Source: an uncultured Pelagibacteraceae bacterium
GTDB lineage: Bacteria > Pseudomonadota > Alphaproteobacteria > Pelagibacterales > Pelagibacteraceae
DNA: 64,000 bases
Direction of reading: 5' to 3'
Assembly (NCBI GenBank): GCA_902573425.1
Contig: CACGJO010000001.1
Location: 1-64,000, forward strand
In this document: piece by piece, positions 9,850 through 19,822 of the stretch
How positions within the stretch are numbered: the stretch's first letter is position 1
How the letters are laid out: each line of letters starts with the position of its first letter
Made by a program: the position numbers and the translations under genes
The notes under the pieces: generated by a model
Databases searched by the model: none
Seen by the model: the letters and a program-made list of their open reading frames with translations, nothing else
Told to the model about the DNA's origin: nothing

Positions 9850-10995
9850 TTATCGGGTTGTGAGTTGTGTGGATAATTTTTTATTAAGCGTTTTATCTAT
9901 CCAGCCGCCTCCTAATAATCTTTCTCCTAGATTATTTTTTGAATAGAAAACACAAGCTTGGCCTGGTGAAATACCTTTCTCGTCTTCTGAAATATTTACT
10001 AATGCTTGATCTTTTTTAATTTCAACTTTTGATTTTAATAATTTCCCAGTCGATCTAACTTTAATAAAAATTTCTTTTTCGAAGTTTTCTTTATTAGATA
10101 AAAGATTTAAGTCTCTCAGATAAAGCTTATTTATATTTAAATTATCTTGAGTTCCGACAATTATTGCATTTTTTTTTGCGTTTATATCAACTACATACAA
10201 AGGTTCTTTACTTGATATCTTGATCCCTTTTCTTTGACCAATTGTAAAATTTATTATTCCCTCATGGAATCCTAATTTTTTACCTTCTAAATCCAGTATT
10301 TCTCCCTTTTGATATGATTGAGGATTATATTTTTGAATTACTGACGCGTAATCTCCATTAGGAACAAAACATATATCCTGACTATCTGGTTTCTCTGCTA
10401 CATTTAGATTTAATTTAGTTGCAATTTTTCTAGTCTCTGTTTTGTTAATTTTACCAAGTGGAAATCTAAGGAAATCAAGTTGTTTTTGGGTTGTGCTGAA
10501 TAAAAAATAACTTTGATCACGCTCTTTATCTTCTGCTCTGTACATTTGTCCCATACCGTCAAGTTCGTGTCTTAAGACATAATGACCAGTTACTAACGCA
10601 TCTGCTTTTAGATCTTTTGCATATTTAAACAAATCTCTAAATTTTACAGTTTGATTGCATTGAACACAAGGTATTGGGGTTTCACCAGCGGTGTAACTAT
10701 TGATAAAGGAGTCTATAACCTCTTTTTTGAATTTTTTTTGGTAATAAAGAATTTTGTGCTCTATATTTAAATTCTCTGAAACTCTTTTTGCGTCAATAAT
10801 ATCTCTTCCAGCACAACATTGTTTGCCTTTTGAAGAGCTTTTTATATCATCATATAATTTTAAAGTTATCCCAGTCACGTCATAACCCTCTTCTTTCATT
10901 AGACCAGCAACAACAGATGAGTCTACACCACCCGACATGGCGACTACAATTTTAGTATCTTTTGGCGACTTTTTTATACCTAGAGAGTTAATCAT
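9850..10995 (-). CDS. mnmA: tRNA-specific 2-thiouridylase MnmA
   Basis: [53 protein letters not shown]. Confidence 0.93.
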   Translation of the reverse strand: MINSLGIKKSPKDTKIVVAMSGGVDSSVVAGLMKEEGYDVTGITLKLYDDIKSSSKGKQCCAGRDIIDAKRVSENLNIEHKILYYQKKFKKEVIDSFINSYTAGETPIPCVQCNQTVKFRDLFKYAKDLKADALVTGHYVLRHELDGMGQMYRAEDKERDQSYFLFSTTQKQLDFLRFPLGKINKTETRKIATKLNLNVAEKPDSQDICFVPNGDYASVIQKYNPQSYQKGEILDLEGKKLGFHEGIINFTIGQRKGIKISSKEPLYVVDINAKKNAIIVGTQDNLNINKLYLRDLNLLSNKENFEKEIFIKVRSTGKLLKSKVEIKKDQALVNISEDEKGISPGQACVFYSKNNLGERLLGGGWIDKTLNKKLSTQLTTR

Positions 10996-11033
10996 AAACT
11001 GTTATATATTATAAAAAATTATAATTTTCCATT

Positions 11034-11213
11034 ATGCAATATGATCTAGAACCTGGTAATTTTGTCATTAATCCATCCCAAAAAAGCTGGGGAATCGGTC
11101 AAGTTCAATCAATAATAAGAAATAAGGCAACTATAAATTTTCAAAATGTTGGGAAACAAGTTATTAATTTAGATAATATTAACTTAGAAAAAATCAATAA
11201 TGAAAACAGATGA
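11034..11213 (+). CDS. DUF3553-like small protein
   Basis: 59-aa ORF MQYDLEPGNFVINPSQKSWGIGQVQSIIRNKATINFQNVGKQVINLDNINLEKINNENR; overlaps the cysQ start; not in the ORF track. Confidence 0.65.
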   Translation: MQYDLEPGNFVINPSQKSWGIGQVQSIIRNKATINFQNVGKQVINLDNINLEKINNENR

Positions 11214-11979
11214 ACTTAAACAAATTGCTGAAGGCTTAATTGAAACCACTGATGAAGCTGGAAAAAAATCAATTGAATTGTACAAAAAAGGGTTAAAAAT
11301 AATTACTAAACCCGATAACTCTCCCGTCTCAAATGGAGATTTGGAAGTGAATAAAATTATTACAGAAAAAATAAAAAAATTAACACCTAATATTCCAATA
11401 ATTTCTGAAGAAACCGTTGATTTAACAAAGAAAAATACTTTTAAAACATTTTGGTTAATTGATCCAATTGATGGAACAAGAGAATATATATCTGGCCAAG
11501 ATGAATATACTACTAATGCAGCATTAGTATTGGACTGTGAACCTGTAATTGGTCTAGTTGGTGCGCCAAAAAAGAATAGATTGTTTTATTCTTATGGAAG
11601 AAATAATTCTTATATGATCGATTCAGGTAAATTATCGAAACTTAATTGTCAAAAAAAAACAACTAAAGGAAAAGTTTTTGCTGTTAGTGGAGCATCAAAA
11701 CCTGCTCCAAATATATTAGAGGTTATGAAACAATATAAAGTTAATTCATTTACACCTATGCATAGTTCATATAAATTTTGTGTGATTGCAACAGGCGAGT
11801 ATGATTTTTATGCAGCAAGAGAAAGAGCGTGTGAATGGGATTATGCAGCTGGTCATGCGGTTGCTACAGGTGCTGGAGCTATAATTACTACTTTGGAAAA
11901 TGAACCTTTTAAATATGGAAAAGAAGATTACAAAAATTTAAGTTTAATGATTAAAAGAAGTAAAAACTTAGATGTTTAA
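11200..11979 (+). CDS. cysQ: 3'(2'),5'-bisphosphate nucleotidase / inositol monophosphatase family
   Basis: ISEE, LIDPIDGTREYISG, WDYAAGHAV motifs. Confidence 0.88.
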   Translation: MKTDELKQIAEGLIETTDEAGKKSIELYKKGLKIITKPDNSPVSNGDLEVNKIITEKIKKLTPNIPIISEETVDLTKKNTFKTFWLIDPIDGTREYISGQDEYTTNAALVLDCEPVIGLVGAPKKNRLFYSYGRNNSYMIDSGKLSKLNCQKKTTKGKVFAVSGASKPAPNILEVMKQYKVNSFTPMHSSYKFCVIATGEYDFYAARERACEWDYAAGHAVATGAGAIITTLENEPFKYGKEDYKNLSLMIKRSKNLDV

Positions 11980-12109
11980 AACAATATCTATCATAATTCT
12001 TTCTGTTACTATTTTTGGAGTTTTGCTTTTTATTTTAGTAAAAAATGCAATGAAAAGAAGAATTGAATATTATCTCAAACTAAATGATAAGAAAAATAAA
12101 TCTAAATAA
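11972..12109 (+). CDS. Small single-TM protein of unknown function
   Basis: 45-aa ORF MFKTISIIILSVTIFGVLLFILVKNAMKRRIEYYLKLNDKKNKSK overlapping the cysQ 3' end. Confidence 0.5.
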   Translation: MFKTISIIILSVTIFGVLLFILVKNAMKRRIEYYLKLNDKKNKSK

Positions 12110-12680
12110 GTTTATATAATTGATTAAATTCCTTTTGGGTCATAGATAGTATTTTTTTTGAAATATCATAGCTAAAACCTGATCTTGCTAAAATACCCAT
12201 GTCTTTCTTATAGTAAATCTCACGGTTTGCCTCTGGTCTTAAAGGTCCAATTCGTTTTTTTTTGCAAATTTTCATTGCTGAATTGAAATCAGGATCAGGT
12301 TTGTCTTCTTTTAATTTTTCAATGCTTAATTTAATATTTTCCGTGCCAATACCCTTAGTTCTTAAAGCCATCCCAATTTTATTAATTGAGTAACCTCGTC
12401 TGAGAAATACACGTGCTTTAGAATCGGAATATAACCTATCATCAATTAAGCGATTTTTTTCTAAGTTCGAAACTATTTTATCAATTATAGCTGATATATC
12501 TTTTTTAGACTTTGATCCTTGAAATTTTTTTAGATATTTTTTTAAAAGATATGTTTTTACCTGTTGTTTTGAAGGATTATACTTTTCAATATAAGAGTAT
12601 GCTAGATCTCTTAAATTAGTTGTTAAGTCTTCAAAATCTTTTTTATTGGATATTGGATCCATAGCTTTTATATTATACAA
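12102..12680 (-). CDS. recX: RecX family regulatory protein (true start may be the internal Met at 12662)
   Basis: YLLKKYLKKF, DDRLYSDSKARVFLRRGYSINKIGMALRTKGI pattern. Confidence 0.75.
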   Translation of the reverse strand: MYNIKAMDPISNKKDFEDLTTNLRDLAYSYIEKYNPSKQQVKTYLLKKYLKKFQGSKSKKDISAIIDKIVSNLEKNRLIDDRLYSDSKARVFLRRGYSINKIGMALRTKGIGTENIKLSIEKLKEDKPDPDFNSAMKICKKKRIGPLRPEANREIYYKKDMGILARSGFSYDISKKILSMTQKEFNQLYKLI

Positions 12681-12686
12681 AGTTTT

Positions 12687-13157
12687 ATGATTGATAGTTT
12701 TTTAAATTTTCTCACTTACGAGAATATATACTATATAGCAAACATAGGTGTAATTCCTTGTTGGTTTTTTTTAATTATTTTACCAAATCACATAATTACA
12801 AATTTTTTAGTTAAATCAGTAATCATACCATTATTATTATCCACAGCTTATATATTTATTTCTTATCAAATTTTTATTAGCGAAAATATTTTTGAAGTTT
12901 TTAATTTATATTTGGGCTTAGATGATCTTTATGCTCTTTTTTCGAACGAAGCTTTTCTTTTGATTTTTTGGCTTCATTTTTTATCTATTAATCTTTTTGT
13001 TGGAAACTGGATTGTTAGTGATGCCAAAACATATCAAATTTCAAAATTTTTAGTAATTATTTCTTTAATCACGACATACTTTACTGGACCAACGGGTCTT
13101 TTGATTTATTGGCTGTTTAGAATTTTTTATTCTAGAAAAATAAATTTTTATGACTAA
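12687..13157 (+). CDS. ABA4-like/DUF4281 family membrane protein
   Basis: ANIGVIPCWFFLIILPN..., FVGNWIVSDA, TGPTGLLIYWLFR. Confidence 0.75.
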   Translation: MIDSFLNFLTYENIYYIANIGVIPCWFFLIILPNHIITNFLVKSVIIPLLLSTAYIFISYQIFISENIFEVFNLYLGLDDLYALFSNEAFLLIFWLHFLSINLFVGNWIVSDAKTYQISKFLVIISLITTYFTGPTGLLIYWLFRIFYSRKINFYD

Positions 13158-13737
13158 ATTTATTGATTTCTATTTCGATTTTAGTAGTCCATATGCCTAC
13201 ATTGGTTACAAAGAAATTAAAAAACTTGAAAAAAAAAATCCTTTTAAAATTAAGTTTATGCCTATATTTTTAGGTGGATTACATAATGCGGCAGGTATAA
13301 CTCCAGCAGCTTTTATAAAACTTAAATCAAAATATATGATCGAAGATACTAAATTGGTAAGTAAAAAAAAAAATATTTCTTTTCATTTTAACTCTTACTT
13401 CCCAATAAAGACTGTAAATTTTATGAGAGGAGTTTTGATTGCTGAAAAGGATAATTCAGAAAAAAACTTTATTGAAAAAATATTTAATGCTATTTGGATG
13501 GATGGGTTAAACATGAACGACCCAATTGTAATAAATAAAGTTTTAAAAAATATTGATTTAAATCCTGAAATTTTTTTAAAAAAAGTATCTGATCAAAAAG
13601 TAAAAGATAAATTGAGAAAATTAACTGATGATGCGCTAAAAAAGAAAATCTTTGGTGTTCCTGCTTTTGTTGTAAACAAAAAAATGTTTTGGGGCCAAGA
13701 TAGACTTTCTTATGCCATTGATGAAATCAAAAAATAG
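13150..13737 (+). CDS. 2-hydroxychromene-2-carboxylate isomerase / DsbA-like thioredoxin fold protein
   Basis: IDFYFDFSSPYAYIGYKEI and C-terminal GVPAFVVNKKMFWGQDRL. Confidence 0.82.
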   Translation: MTKFIDFYFDFSSPYAYIGYKEIKKLEKKNPFKIKFMPIFLGGLHNAAGITPAAFIKLKSKYMIEDTKLVSKKKNISFHFNSYFPIKTVNFMRGVLIAEKDNSEKNFIEKIFNAIWMDGLNMNDPIVINKVLKNIDLNPEIFLKKVSDQKVKDKLRKLTDDALKKKIFGVPAFVVNKKMFWGQDRLSYAIDEIKK

Positions 13738-13738
13738 A

Positions 13739-14137
13739 CTATTTTTTTTCTTTAGTAACAATTTCAAGACCTTGATTGGCTAAAGATCCAAAACCACCCT
13801 CGGCATGAGCAATATTATTATACCCCATGTCCTTAAGTGTTTTTGCTGCAAGAGCAGATCTCATACCAGCCGCACAAAATAAAATTAGTTTTTTATCTTT
13901 TGAAAATTTATTTTTATTATAGTACTGACTATTTGGATCTAACCAAAATTCCAACATACCTCTTGGTATATGTAATGCTCCTTTTATAGTTCCGTCTCTC
14001 CACAGTTCTCTGATATCTCTTATATCTATTAAGGTACATTGGTTTTTTTCGTTTAATTCTTTTATTTCGATGGGAGTTAGCGTTTTAATTTCTTTTAAAG
14101 CTTTTTCAACTAATTCTTTTGAAGATTTAATATTCAT
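13739..14137 (-). CDS. Rhodanese-like domain protein
   Basis: CTLIDIRDIRELWRDGTIKGALHIPRGMLEFW, LFCAAGMRSALAAKTLKDMGY. Confidence 0.88.
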   Translation of the reverse strand: MNIKSSKELVEKALKEIKTLTPIEIKELNEKNQCTLIDIRDIRELWRDGTIKGALHIPRGMLEFWLDPNSQYYNKNKFSKDKKLILFCAAGMRSALAAKTLKDMGYNNIAHAEGGFGSLANQGLEIVTKEKK

Positions 14138-14172
14138 TTTTATATATATAAACTATTATAATAATAGTTTAA

Positions 14173-15201
14173 ATGAGAGAAATAAAACCGAACAAAAAAA
14201 ACATATTTTCGAAATTTTTTGTTAAAATATGTAGATTTTTTGGATTTGAAATCATCGACCAAAATAACTTTACAGCACCAGTTTCTAATAAAAGTTTAAA
14301 CGAGTCTTTAAGTGTTCCGGGTAAACGTTCCATCACTCTGCCGTTGGGTGAAGTAAAAATTACTAGGAAAGTAAAATCTTTTGATGTGATTTTGAGAACT
14401 TGCATGACAGTAAACATGCTTACTCAATCCAAGAAGAGAATTTTTGAAAAAGAGAAAGAGGAGTATACAAAAAGAACTTTGGTGTCGATAATAAAAAGCA
14501 TTAATCATGCGAAAATTAAATTTAAAGAAACTAAATTCAAAATTTATATAATTGATCATAATTCGCATGATGATCAAATGAATATGTTAAAAAATATTTT
14601 AAATAATTCACAAATAGACTTTGAAATTAAGACTTTAGATTTTAGCAGATACTCAAAAGAAATTAAAAAAATTAATGAGGAAAATAAAGAGGTTACTTCA
14701 AATCAAAAATCTAATATGTCGAATATTCATCAATCAATTATTTTATCAAAAGAAAAATGCGAAGATTTAACTTATTTTGTTGAAGATGATTATCTTCATA
14801 AATTAAATGCAGTTTCAGAAATTTTATTTGCCTATGAAAAATTTTCATCACTAATTAATAAAGAATTAATTATATGTCCAACTGATTACCCTTATTTATA
14901 TACTGGAACAAATGATACTAAAGTTTTTATGGGTGAGAATAGACATTGGCGTAAAATAGATCAAACTTTATGTTCATTTGTAATGAGTAAAAAAATTATT
15001 AATAATTATTACGAAGAGTTAATTAGTATGTGTAAATTTGAACACTATCCTTTTGAGAAACCATTGCATAACATTTATAAAAAAGAATTATGCATATCAC
15101 CTATCCCGTCTCTCTCTGTTCATTTTACAAATATAAATTCAATTTATGGTTTATCGCCAAATGTAGACTGGAAAAAACTCTGGGAAGAAAATGAAAGTTA
15201 A
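14173..15201 (+). CDS. Uncharacterised protein, possibly glycosyltransferase-like
   Basis: 342-aa ORF; IIDHNSHDDQMNML and YFVEDDYLH are faintly GT-A-like; no firm family. Confidence 0.6.
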   Translation: MREIKPNKKNIFSKFFVKICRFFGFEIIDQNNFTAPVSNKSLNESLSVPGKRSITLPLGEVKITRKVKSFDVILRTCMTVNMLTQSKKRIFEKEKEEYTKRTLVSIIKSINHAKIKFKETKFKIYIIDHNSHDDQMNMLKNILNNSQIDFEIKTLDFSRYSKEIKKINEENKEVTSNQKSNMSNIHQSIILSKEKCEDLTYFVEDDYLHKLNAVSEILFAYEKFSSLINKELIICPTDYPYLYTGTNDTKVFMGENRHWRKIDQTLCSFVMSKKIINNYYEELISMCKFEHYPFEKPLHNIYKKELCISPIPSLSVHFTNINSIYGLSPNVDWKKLWEENES

Positions 15202-15649
15202 AGAAAATAAAAAGTCACCCACCTTTATTCTAGATTCAACAACTTTAAAAACTTTTGATAGCAAGAAAATTAAGGGGGGTTTGGTAGTTTATTTTTACCC
15301 TAGAGATAATACACCCGGTTGTACTTTAGAGACAAAGGACTTCGCAAAATTATATAAAAAATTTAAAAGTTTGAGTTTTGAGGTTGTTGGAATTTCAAAA
15401 GATAATATTAAAAGTCATTTAAGTTTTAAAAAGAAATATAAAGTACCATTTGAATTATTGTCTGATGAAAAAGTAAATGTTCAAAAAAAATTTGGAGTTT
15501 GGGGTAAAAAATCTTTTATGGGTAAAAAATTCATGGGAACTATAAGATCCACAATAATTATTAAAAACGGCAAAATTCTTAAAATTTGGTCAAATGTAAG
15601 GGTAAAAGACCATGCTCAAGAAGTTTTAGATTATATAAGGTCTTTATAA
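15191..15649 (+). CDS. bcp: Peroxiredoxin, BCP/PrxQ type
   Basis: VVYFYPRDNTPGCTLETKDF. Confidence 0.92.
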   Translation: MKVKENKKSPTFILDSTTLKTFDSKKIKGGLVVYFYPRDNTPGCTLETKDFAKLYKKFKSLSFEVVGISKDNIKSHLSFKKKYKVPFELLSDEKVNVQKKFGVWGKKSFMGKKFMGTIRSTIIIKNGKILKIWSNVRVKDHAQEVLDYIRSL

Positions 15650-15652
15650 ATT

Positions 15653-15683
15653 AAAAGGCCCAGACTTTAAGTCTGGGCCTTTT
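15653..15683. terminator. Bidirectional terminator between bcp and amtB
   Basis: AAAAGGCCCAGACTT-T-AAGTCTGGGCCTTTT, perfect 15-bp arms between convergent genes. Confidence 0.9.
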
Positions 15684-15725
15684 CTTATCTCCATCTAAAC
15701 GAAAGGGAGGAAGAAGGAGAATTAT

Positions 15726-17018
15726 TTAGTCTCTTATTCCGTAAGCGATTACACCAACTTCGGACTTATCAGTACCAAGCCTTTCAGCTTCTTTACTGAT
15801 TCTAATTCCAATAGTTGCTTTCATGATTGACCATACAATGTATGATGCTACGAAAACAAAAATTACTACTGAAATTGTTCCAAGGAATTGTGAACCAAAA
15901 CCTACATCTGTATTTGTAAATGGAACTGCTAATGTACCCCATACTCCAGCTACTAAGTGTGCAGGAATAGCTCCAACAACATCATCTATTTTCATTTTGT
16001 ATAATAGTTTTGTTGAGTAGTACATTAAGACACCAGCTATTGCTCCAATCACGATTGCAGCAAGTGGACTTGGTGTTAAAGGTTCAGCTGTTATACCAAC
16101 TAAACCAGCGATCGCGCCATTAAGCATCATTACTACATCTGTTTTACCAGCAGATAGTCTTGATACTACAGCAGCGGCCATAACTCCACCACCAGCAGCT
16201 AAGTTCGTGTTAATATAAATAGTTGCAACAGAGCTTACATCTTCGAGTGTTCCAGCAGCTAATTGTGAGCCACCGTTAAATCCAAACCAACCTAACCAAA
16301 GTATAAATACTCCGAGTGTTGCTAATGGAATTGAAGAAGCCGCAAAAGGTGCCATAGCTTTTACACCACCTCCTGAAGTAAATCTTCCAGATCTAGCACC
16401 AAGTACTATTGCTCCAGCAAGAGCAGCAGCTCCTCCAGCAGCATGTACTAATGTTGAACCTGCAAAATCAGAAAAACCAGCAGCTGATAACCAACCACCG
16501 CCCCACTGCCATCCCATTTCAATTGGATAAATAAATCCAGTTAAAATAGCTGCAAATAAGAAAAATGGCCAAATTTTAATTCTTTCAGCCAATGTTCCTG
16601 ATACGATTGACATTGTTGTTGCACAGAATACCATTTGGAAAAACCAATCTGATCCATCAGAATAACCAGTTTCTAATGATGATGCGTCACTCCAAGAAGA
16701 GAATGATCCTATCCATCCACCTTCCGATATACCGTATGCTAAATTGTATCCAACTAACCAGAACATTATTCCAGCAATTGAATATAAACCTATATTTTTT
16801 GCACAGATCGCTGATACACTTTTAGATGTAACCAACCCTGATTCTAGCATGGCAAAACCTGCTGCCATCCACATAACCAAGAAACCTGACATTAAAAATA
16901 GTATTGTATTAAAAATGTATTGAACTTCTGCAGATACAGTAGTTTCGGCGTAGCCTAAACCAGCGAAAGCAAAATAAATTGCCGTACCCGCAAAGAAATA
17001 ACCTATATATTTTTTCAT
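15726..17018 (-). CDS. amtB: Ammonium transporter
   Basis: DFAGSTLVHAAGGAAALAGAIVLGAR, GWFGFNGGS, GVWGTLAV. Confidence 0.95.
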   Translation of the reverse strand: MKKYIGYFFAGTAIYFAFAGLGYAETTVSAEVQYIFNTILFLMSGFLVMWMAAGFAMLESGLVTSKSVSAICAKNIGLYSIAGIMFWLVGYNLAYGISEGGWIGSFSSWSDASSLETGYSDGSDWFFQMVFCATTMSIVSGTLAERIKIWPFFLFAAILTGFIYPIEMGWQWGGGWLSAAGFSDFAGSTLVHAAGGAAALAGAIVLGARSGRFTSGGGVKAMAPFAASSIPLATLGVFILWLGWFGFNGGSQLAAGTLEDVSSVATIYINTNLAAGGGVMAAAVVSRLSAGKTDVVMMLNGAIAGLVGITAEPLTPSPLAAIVIGAIAGVLMYYSTKLLYKMKIDDVVGAIPAHLVAGVWGTLAVPFTNTDVGFGSQFLGTISVVIFVFVASYIVWSIMKATIGIRISKEAERLGTDKSEVGVIAYGIRD

Positions 17019-17121
17019 TATACCTCCAAGACAATTACCCTAAATTAGTAGAGATTTTTAAGAAGTGCTTTATCGGTAAGTGAGTTATGAGTTTTTTTGG
17101 GGTGTGACAGTTAGTGCTCAA

Positions 17122-17156
17122 AACAACCCTTAAAATCCTGGTTTTTAAGGGTTGTT
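17122..17156. terminator. Intergenic terminator hairpin (hup/amtB region)
   Basis: AACAACCCTTAAAA-TCCTGG-TTTTTAAGGGTTGTT. Confidence 0.75.
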
Positions 17157-17163
17157 AAACTGA

Positions 17164-17439
17164 TTATCTATTAAACATATCCTTTAAACCTTTAGCAGGT
17201 AGGAATTTAACCTTTTGTGAAGCAGCAATCTGAATCTGCTCTCCAGTTCTTGGATTTCGACCAATTCTGGCTTTTCTTTTAGCTACCTTGTAAGTGCCAA
17301 AACCAGCGATTTTCACGGCTTCGTCATTTTTCAGGCAATCTAGAATAATACCAGTAATAGTATCGAACATTCTCTCAGCATCAGCTTTACTTTGGCTCAT
17401 TGCCGTTGCTATTTTATTTACTAGTTGTTTTTTGTTCAT
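17164..17439 (-). CDS. hup: HU family DNA-binding protein
   Basis: MNKKQLVNKIATAMSQSKADAERM..., GFGTYKVAKRKARIGRNPRTGEQIQI. Confidence 0.95.
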   Translation of the reverse strand: MNKKQLVNKIATAMSQSKADAERMFDTITGIILDCLKNDEAVKIAGFGTYKVAKRKARIGRNPRTGEQIQIAASQKVKFLPAKGLKDMFNR

Positions 17440-17588
17440 TTTAGCCCCTTTTTGTTGCTTTTTTCAATTTGTACAAAAACTCAATAAAATCAACGAAAAT
17501 ATAGTAGCTACCGTGTTTATAAACACAAAATAGAGTGTTTGTGAAAAAGCCTTGTTTTTATTAGGTTTTTTTACAATCTAAATGATAA

Positions 17589-18704
17589 TTAAAATAATCC
17601 TAAATCTTTTAAATCACTAAAAGTAGTAAATAACATTAAAGAAAGCAGTAAAAAAAGACCGATTCGAAAAAAACCTTCTTGTGTTGCTTGGCTTAATGGT
17701 CTTCCTAAAATTTTTTCAAATAAATAAAACATCAAATGACCACCGTCTAGCAGAGGTATCGGAAATAAGTTAATCAAACCAAGACTAATTGAGATGTATG
17801 CTATTGTGCTCAGAAAAGCTAATATTCCAAATTCCATGACTTGACCAGAAATTTTAGCAATTTTTATAGGTCCGCCCAATTGTGAAGTATCTGCCTTACC
17901 TTGAAACATTGATCCAACAAATTGGATTGTGGTCTTGGAGACAAACCAAATTTCTTTTACTGCATAGTATACTGCTTTGGTAGGTCCAAGTTTTTCTTTA
18001 TTAAATTCATTGTTAGCAGGCCCTATTTTGATGCCTATTACTTTTTTCTTTACAGAATTTCCCAAAGGATCTTTGGAATCAATTATTTCTGGCGTAGCAA
18101 CAAGAGAGATTTTCTTTTGATCTCTTAGTACTTGTATTTTTAACTTTTCTGCATTATTTGTATTGATATAAGTTGATACTTCTAGAATACTTTCTACTTT
18201 ATTATCATTAATACCAATAATTATATCGTTTTTTTTTAGTCCTGCTTTCTCTGCGGGGCTGTTTATTGTTACTTCTTCAATTTTTGGCTGAGTAAAATCT
18301 TTACCGACAAAAATATTAATTAAAGTAAAAATCAATATAGCCAATAAAAAATTTGCTAAAGGGCCGCCGGCAACTATTAATGATCTTTGATATAATGGTT
18401 TTGTAACAAATAATTTTTTTTGATCCTCTTTATTATATTTTTTTAACAACTCTTCTTGCTCGGATTGACTAAATACATTTCTATCTCCAAAAAATTTAAC
18501 ATAACCTCCAAGTGGAATTAAACAAAATTTCCATCTTGTTCCGTTTTTATCATTAAAACCAAAAATTTCTTTCCCAAAACCAATTGAAAAATCTGTTACT
18601 GCAACTCCATATCTTCTTGCAAAATAATAATGGCCATACTCATGAATAAAAACTACTATAGTTATTAAAATTATGAATGGAATTATATAACTCATTACTC
18701 CCAA
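17589..18704 (-). CDS. rseP: Site-2 protease RseP
   Basis: HEYGHYYFARR zinc motif, PDZ domain, LINLFPIPLLDGGHL. Confidence 0.92.
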   Translation of the reverse strand: MGVMSYIIPFIILITIVVFIHEYGHYYFARRYGVAVTDFSIGFGKEIFGFNDKNGTRWKFCLIPLGGYVKFFGDRNVFSQSEQEELLKKYNKEDQKKLFVTKPLYQRSLIVAGGPLANFLLAILIFTLINIFVGKDFTQPKIEEVTINSPAEKAGLKKNDIIIGINDNKVESILEVSTYINTNNAEKLKIQVLRDQKKISLVATPEIIDSKDPLGNSVKKKVIGIKIGPANNEFNKEKLGPTKAVYYAVKEIWFVSKTTIQFVGSMFQGKADTSQLGGPIKIAKISGQVMEFGILAFLSTIAYISISLGLINLFPIPLLDGGHLMFYLFEKILGRPLSQATQEGFFRIGLFLLLSLMLFTTFSDLKDLGLF

Positions 18705-19420
18705 GGACCTTTTTGTTTTTTATTGATTTTCTTATTAAAGTTTTTTTTGATACTTTTTTTATTTAAAAATAATATCAAAACAACACCAGTTATAAAACCA
18801 CCTATATGTGCGGCATATGCCACTCCTCCACCACTGGAAGAGGCTGTTAGGAATGAATTTACAAACTGTAAAATAAACCAAAAACCCAAAACGTAAAGAG
18901 CTCTAATTTTGATTAACTGGCTAAAAAATCCAAAAGGTATTAAAACCAATACTCTAGCATTAGGATAGTTAATTAAATAGGCGCCTAATACTCCTCCAAT
19001 TGCTCCACTAGCACCTATCATTGGTATTTGAGAATTAACATCCATAAGTACTTGGGCCATCGCAGCTCCAATACCTGAAACAAAATAAAAAATTACAAAA
19101 TTTAAAGTACCTAAATCGTCCTCTATATTGTCAGCAAAAATCCAAAGATATAACATGTTTCCAATTAAATGCATCCAACCACCATGCATAAACATTGAAG
19201 TAAAAATTGTCCCGATTGGTGAAATTCTATAAAGATCATTTGGAAGTTGATCTACTCCCATTAGAACAGAAGGTATAAGCCCATATGAATATGTAAAATC
19301 TCGAAGCTCTGTTTCGCTTAAACCTGTTTGTGCTAAAAATATTAAAATGCAAAATCCAATAATTCCGTAACTTACTATTGGTCTGCCTTTTGTTGGATTA
19401 TCATCTTTTAAAGGTATCAT
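18695..19420 (-). CDS. Rhomboid family intramembrane protease
   Basis: SMFMHGGWMHLIGNMLYLWIFADNIED, GASGAIGGVLGAY, AHIGGFITG. Confidence 0.92.
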   Translation of the reverse strand: MIPLKDDNPTKGRPIVSYGIIGFCILIFLAQTGLSETELRDFTYSYGLIPSVLMGVDQLPNDLYRISPIGTIFTSMFMHGGWMHLIGNMLYLWIFADNIEDDLGTLNFVIFYFVSGIGAAMAQVLMDVNSQIPMIGASGAIGGVLGAYLINYPNARVLVLIPFGFFSQLIKIRALYVLGFWFILQFVNSFLTASSSGGGVAYAAHIGGFITGVVLILFLNKKSIKKNFNKKINKKQKGPWE

Positions 19421-19510
19421 TTAGTTAGATATTTAATTTTTACTACATTATCTTTAGGTTAAGTATTTAAAATGTTTGATTTTATCAACTTATAATTGTA
19501 TTATAAAATT

Positions 19511-19822
19511 ATGAGTGAAAAAACTACAGTACTTCTCTCTGATGTGACAATAAAGGGAGATATAATTGAAAAAGAAAGATTGGTTATTGATGCCAAAATA
19601 GATGGTGATGTTACAGCAGATAAGTTGCAGACACACTCTGGATCAAAGATCAATGGAAATATAAGCTCAACTGATGCAAGTCTTGGTGGGACTTCAAATG
19701 GGAACGTCAATTCTGATCTGATAAAAATAAAATCTACAGCAGAAGTTGAAGGTGTTTTAAATCAGAAAAATCTTTCAATTGAAGAAGGCGCTAAACTAAA
19801 AATAAAAGCCGAAACATATTAA
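19511..19822 (+). CDS. Bactofilin family protein (start set at the internal Met MSEKTT)
   Basis: SDVTIKGDIIEKERLVIDAKIDGDVTADKLQTHSGSKINGNI polymer-forming pattern. Confidence 0.85.
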   Translation: MSEKTTVLLSDVTIKGDIIEKERLVIDAKIDGDVTADKLQTHSGSKINGNISSTDASLGGTSNGNVNSDLIKIKSTAEVEGVLNQKNLSIEEGAKLKIKAETY

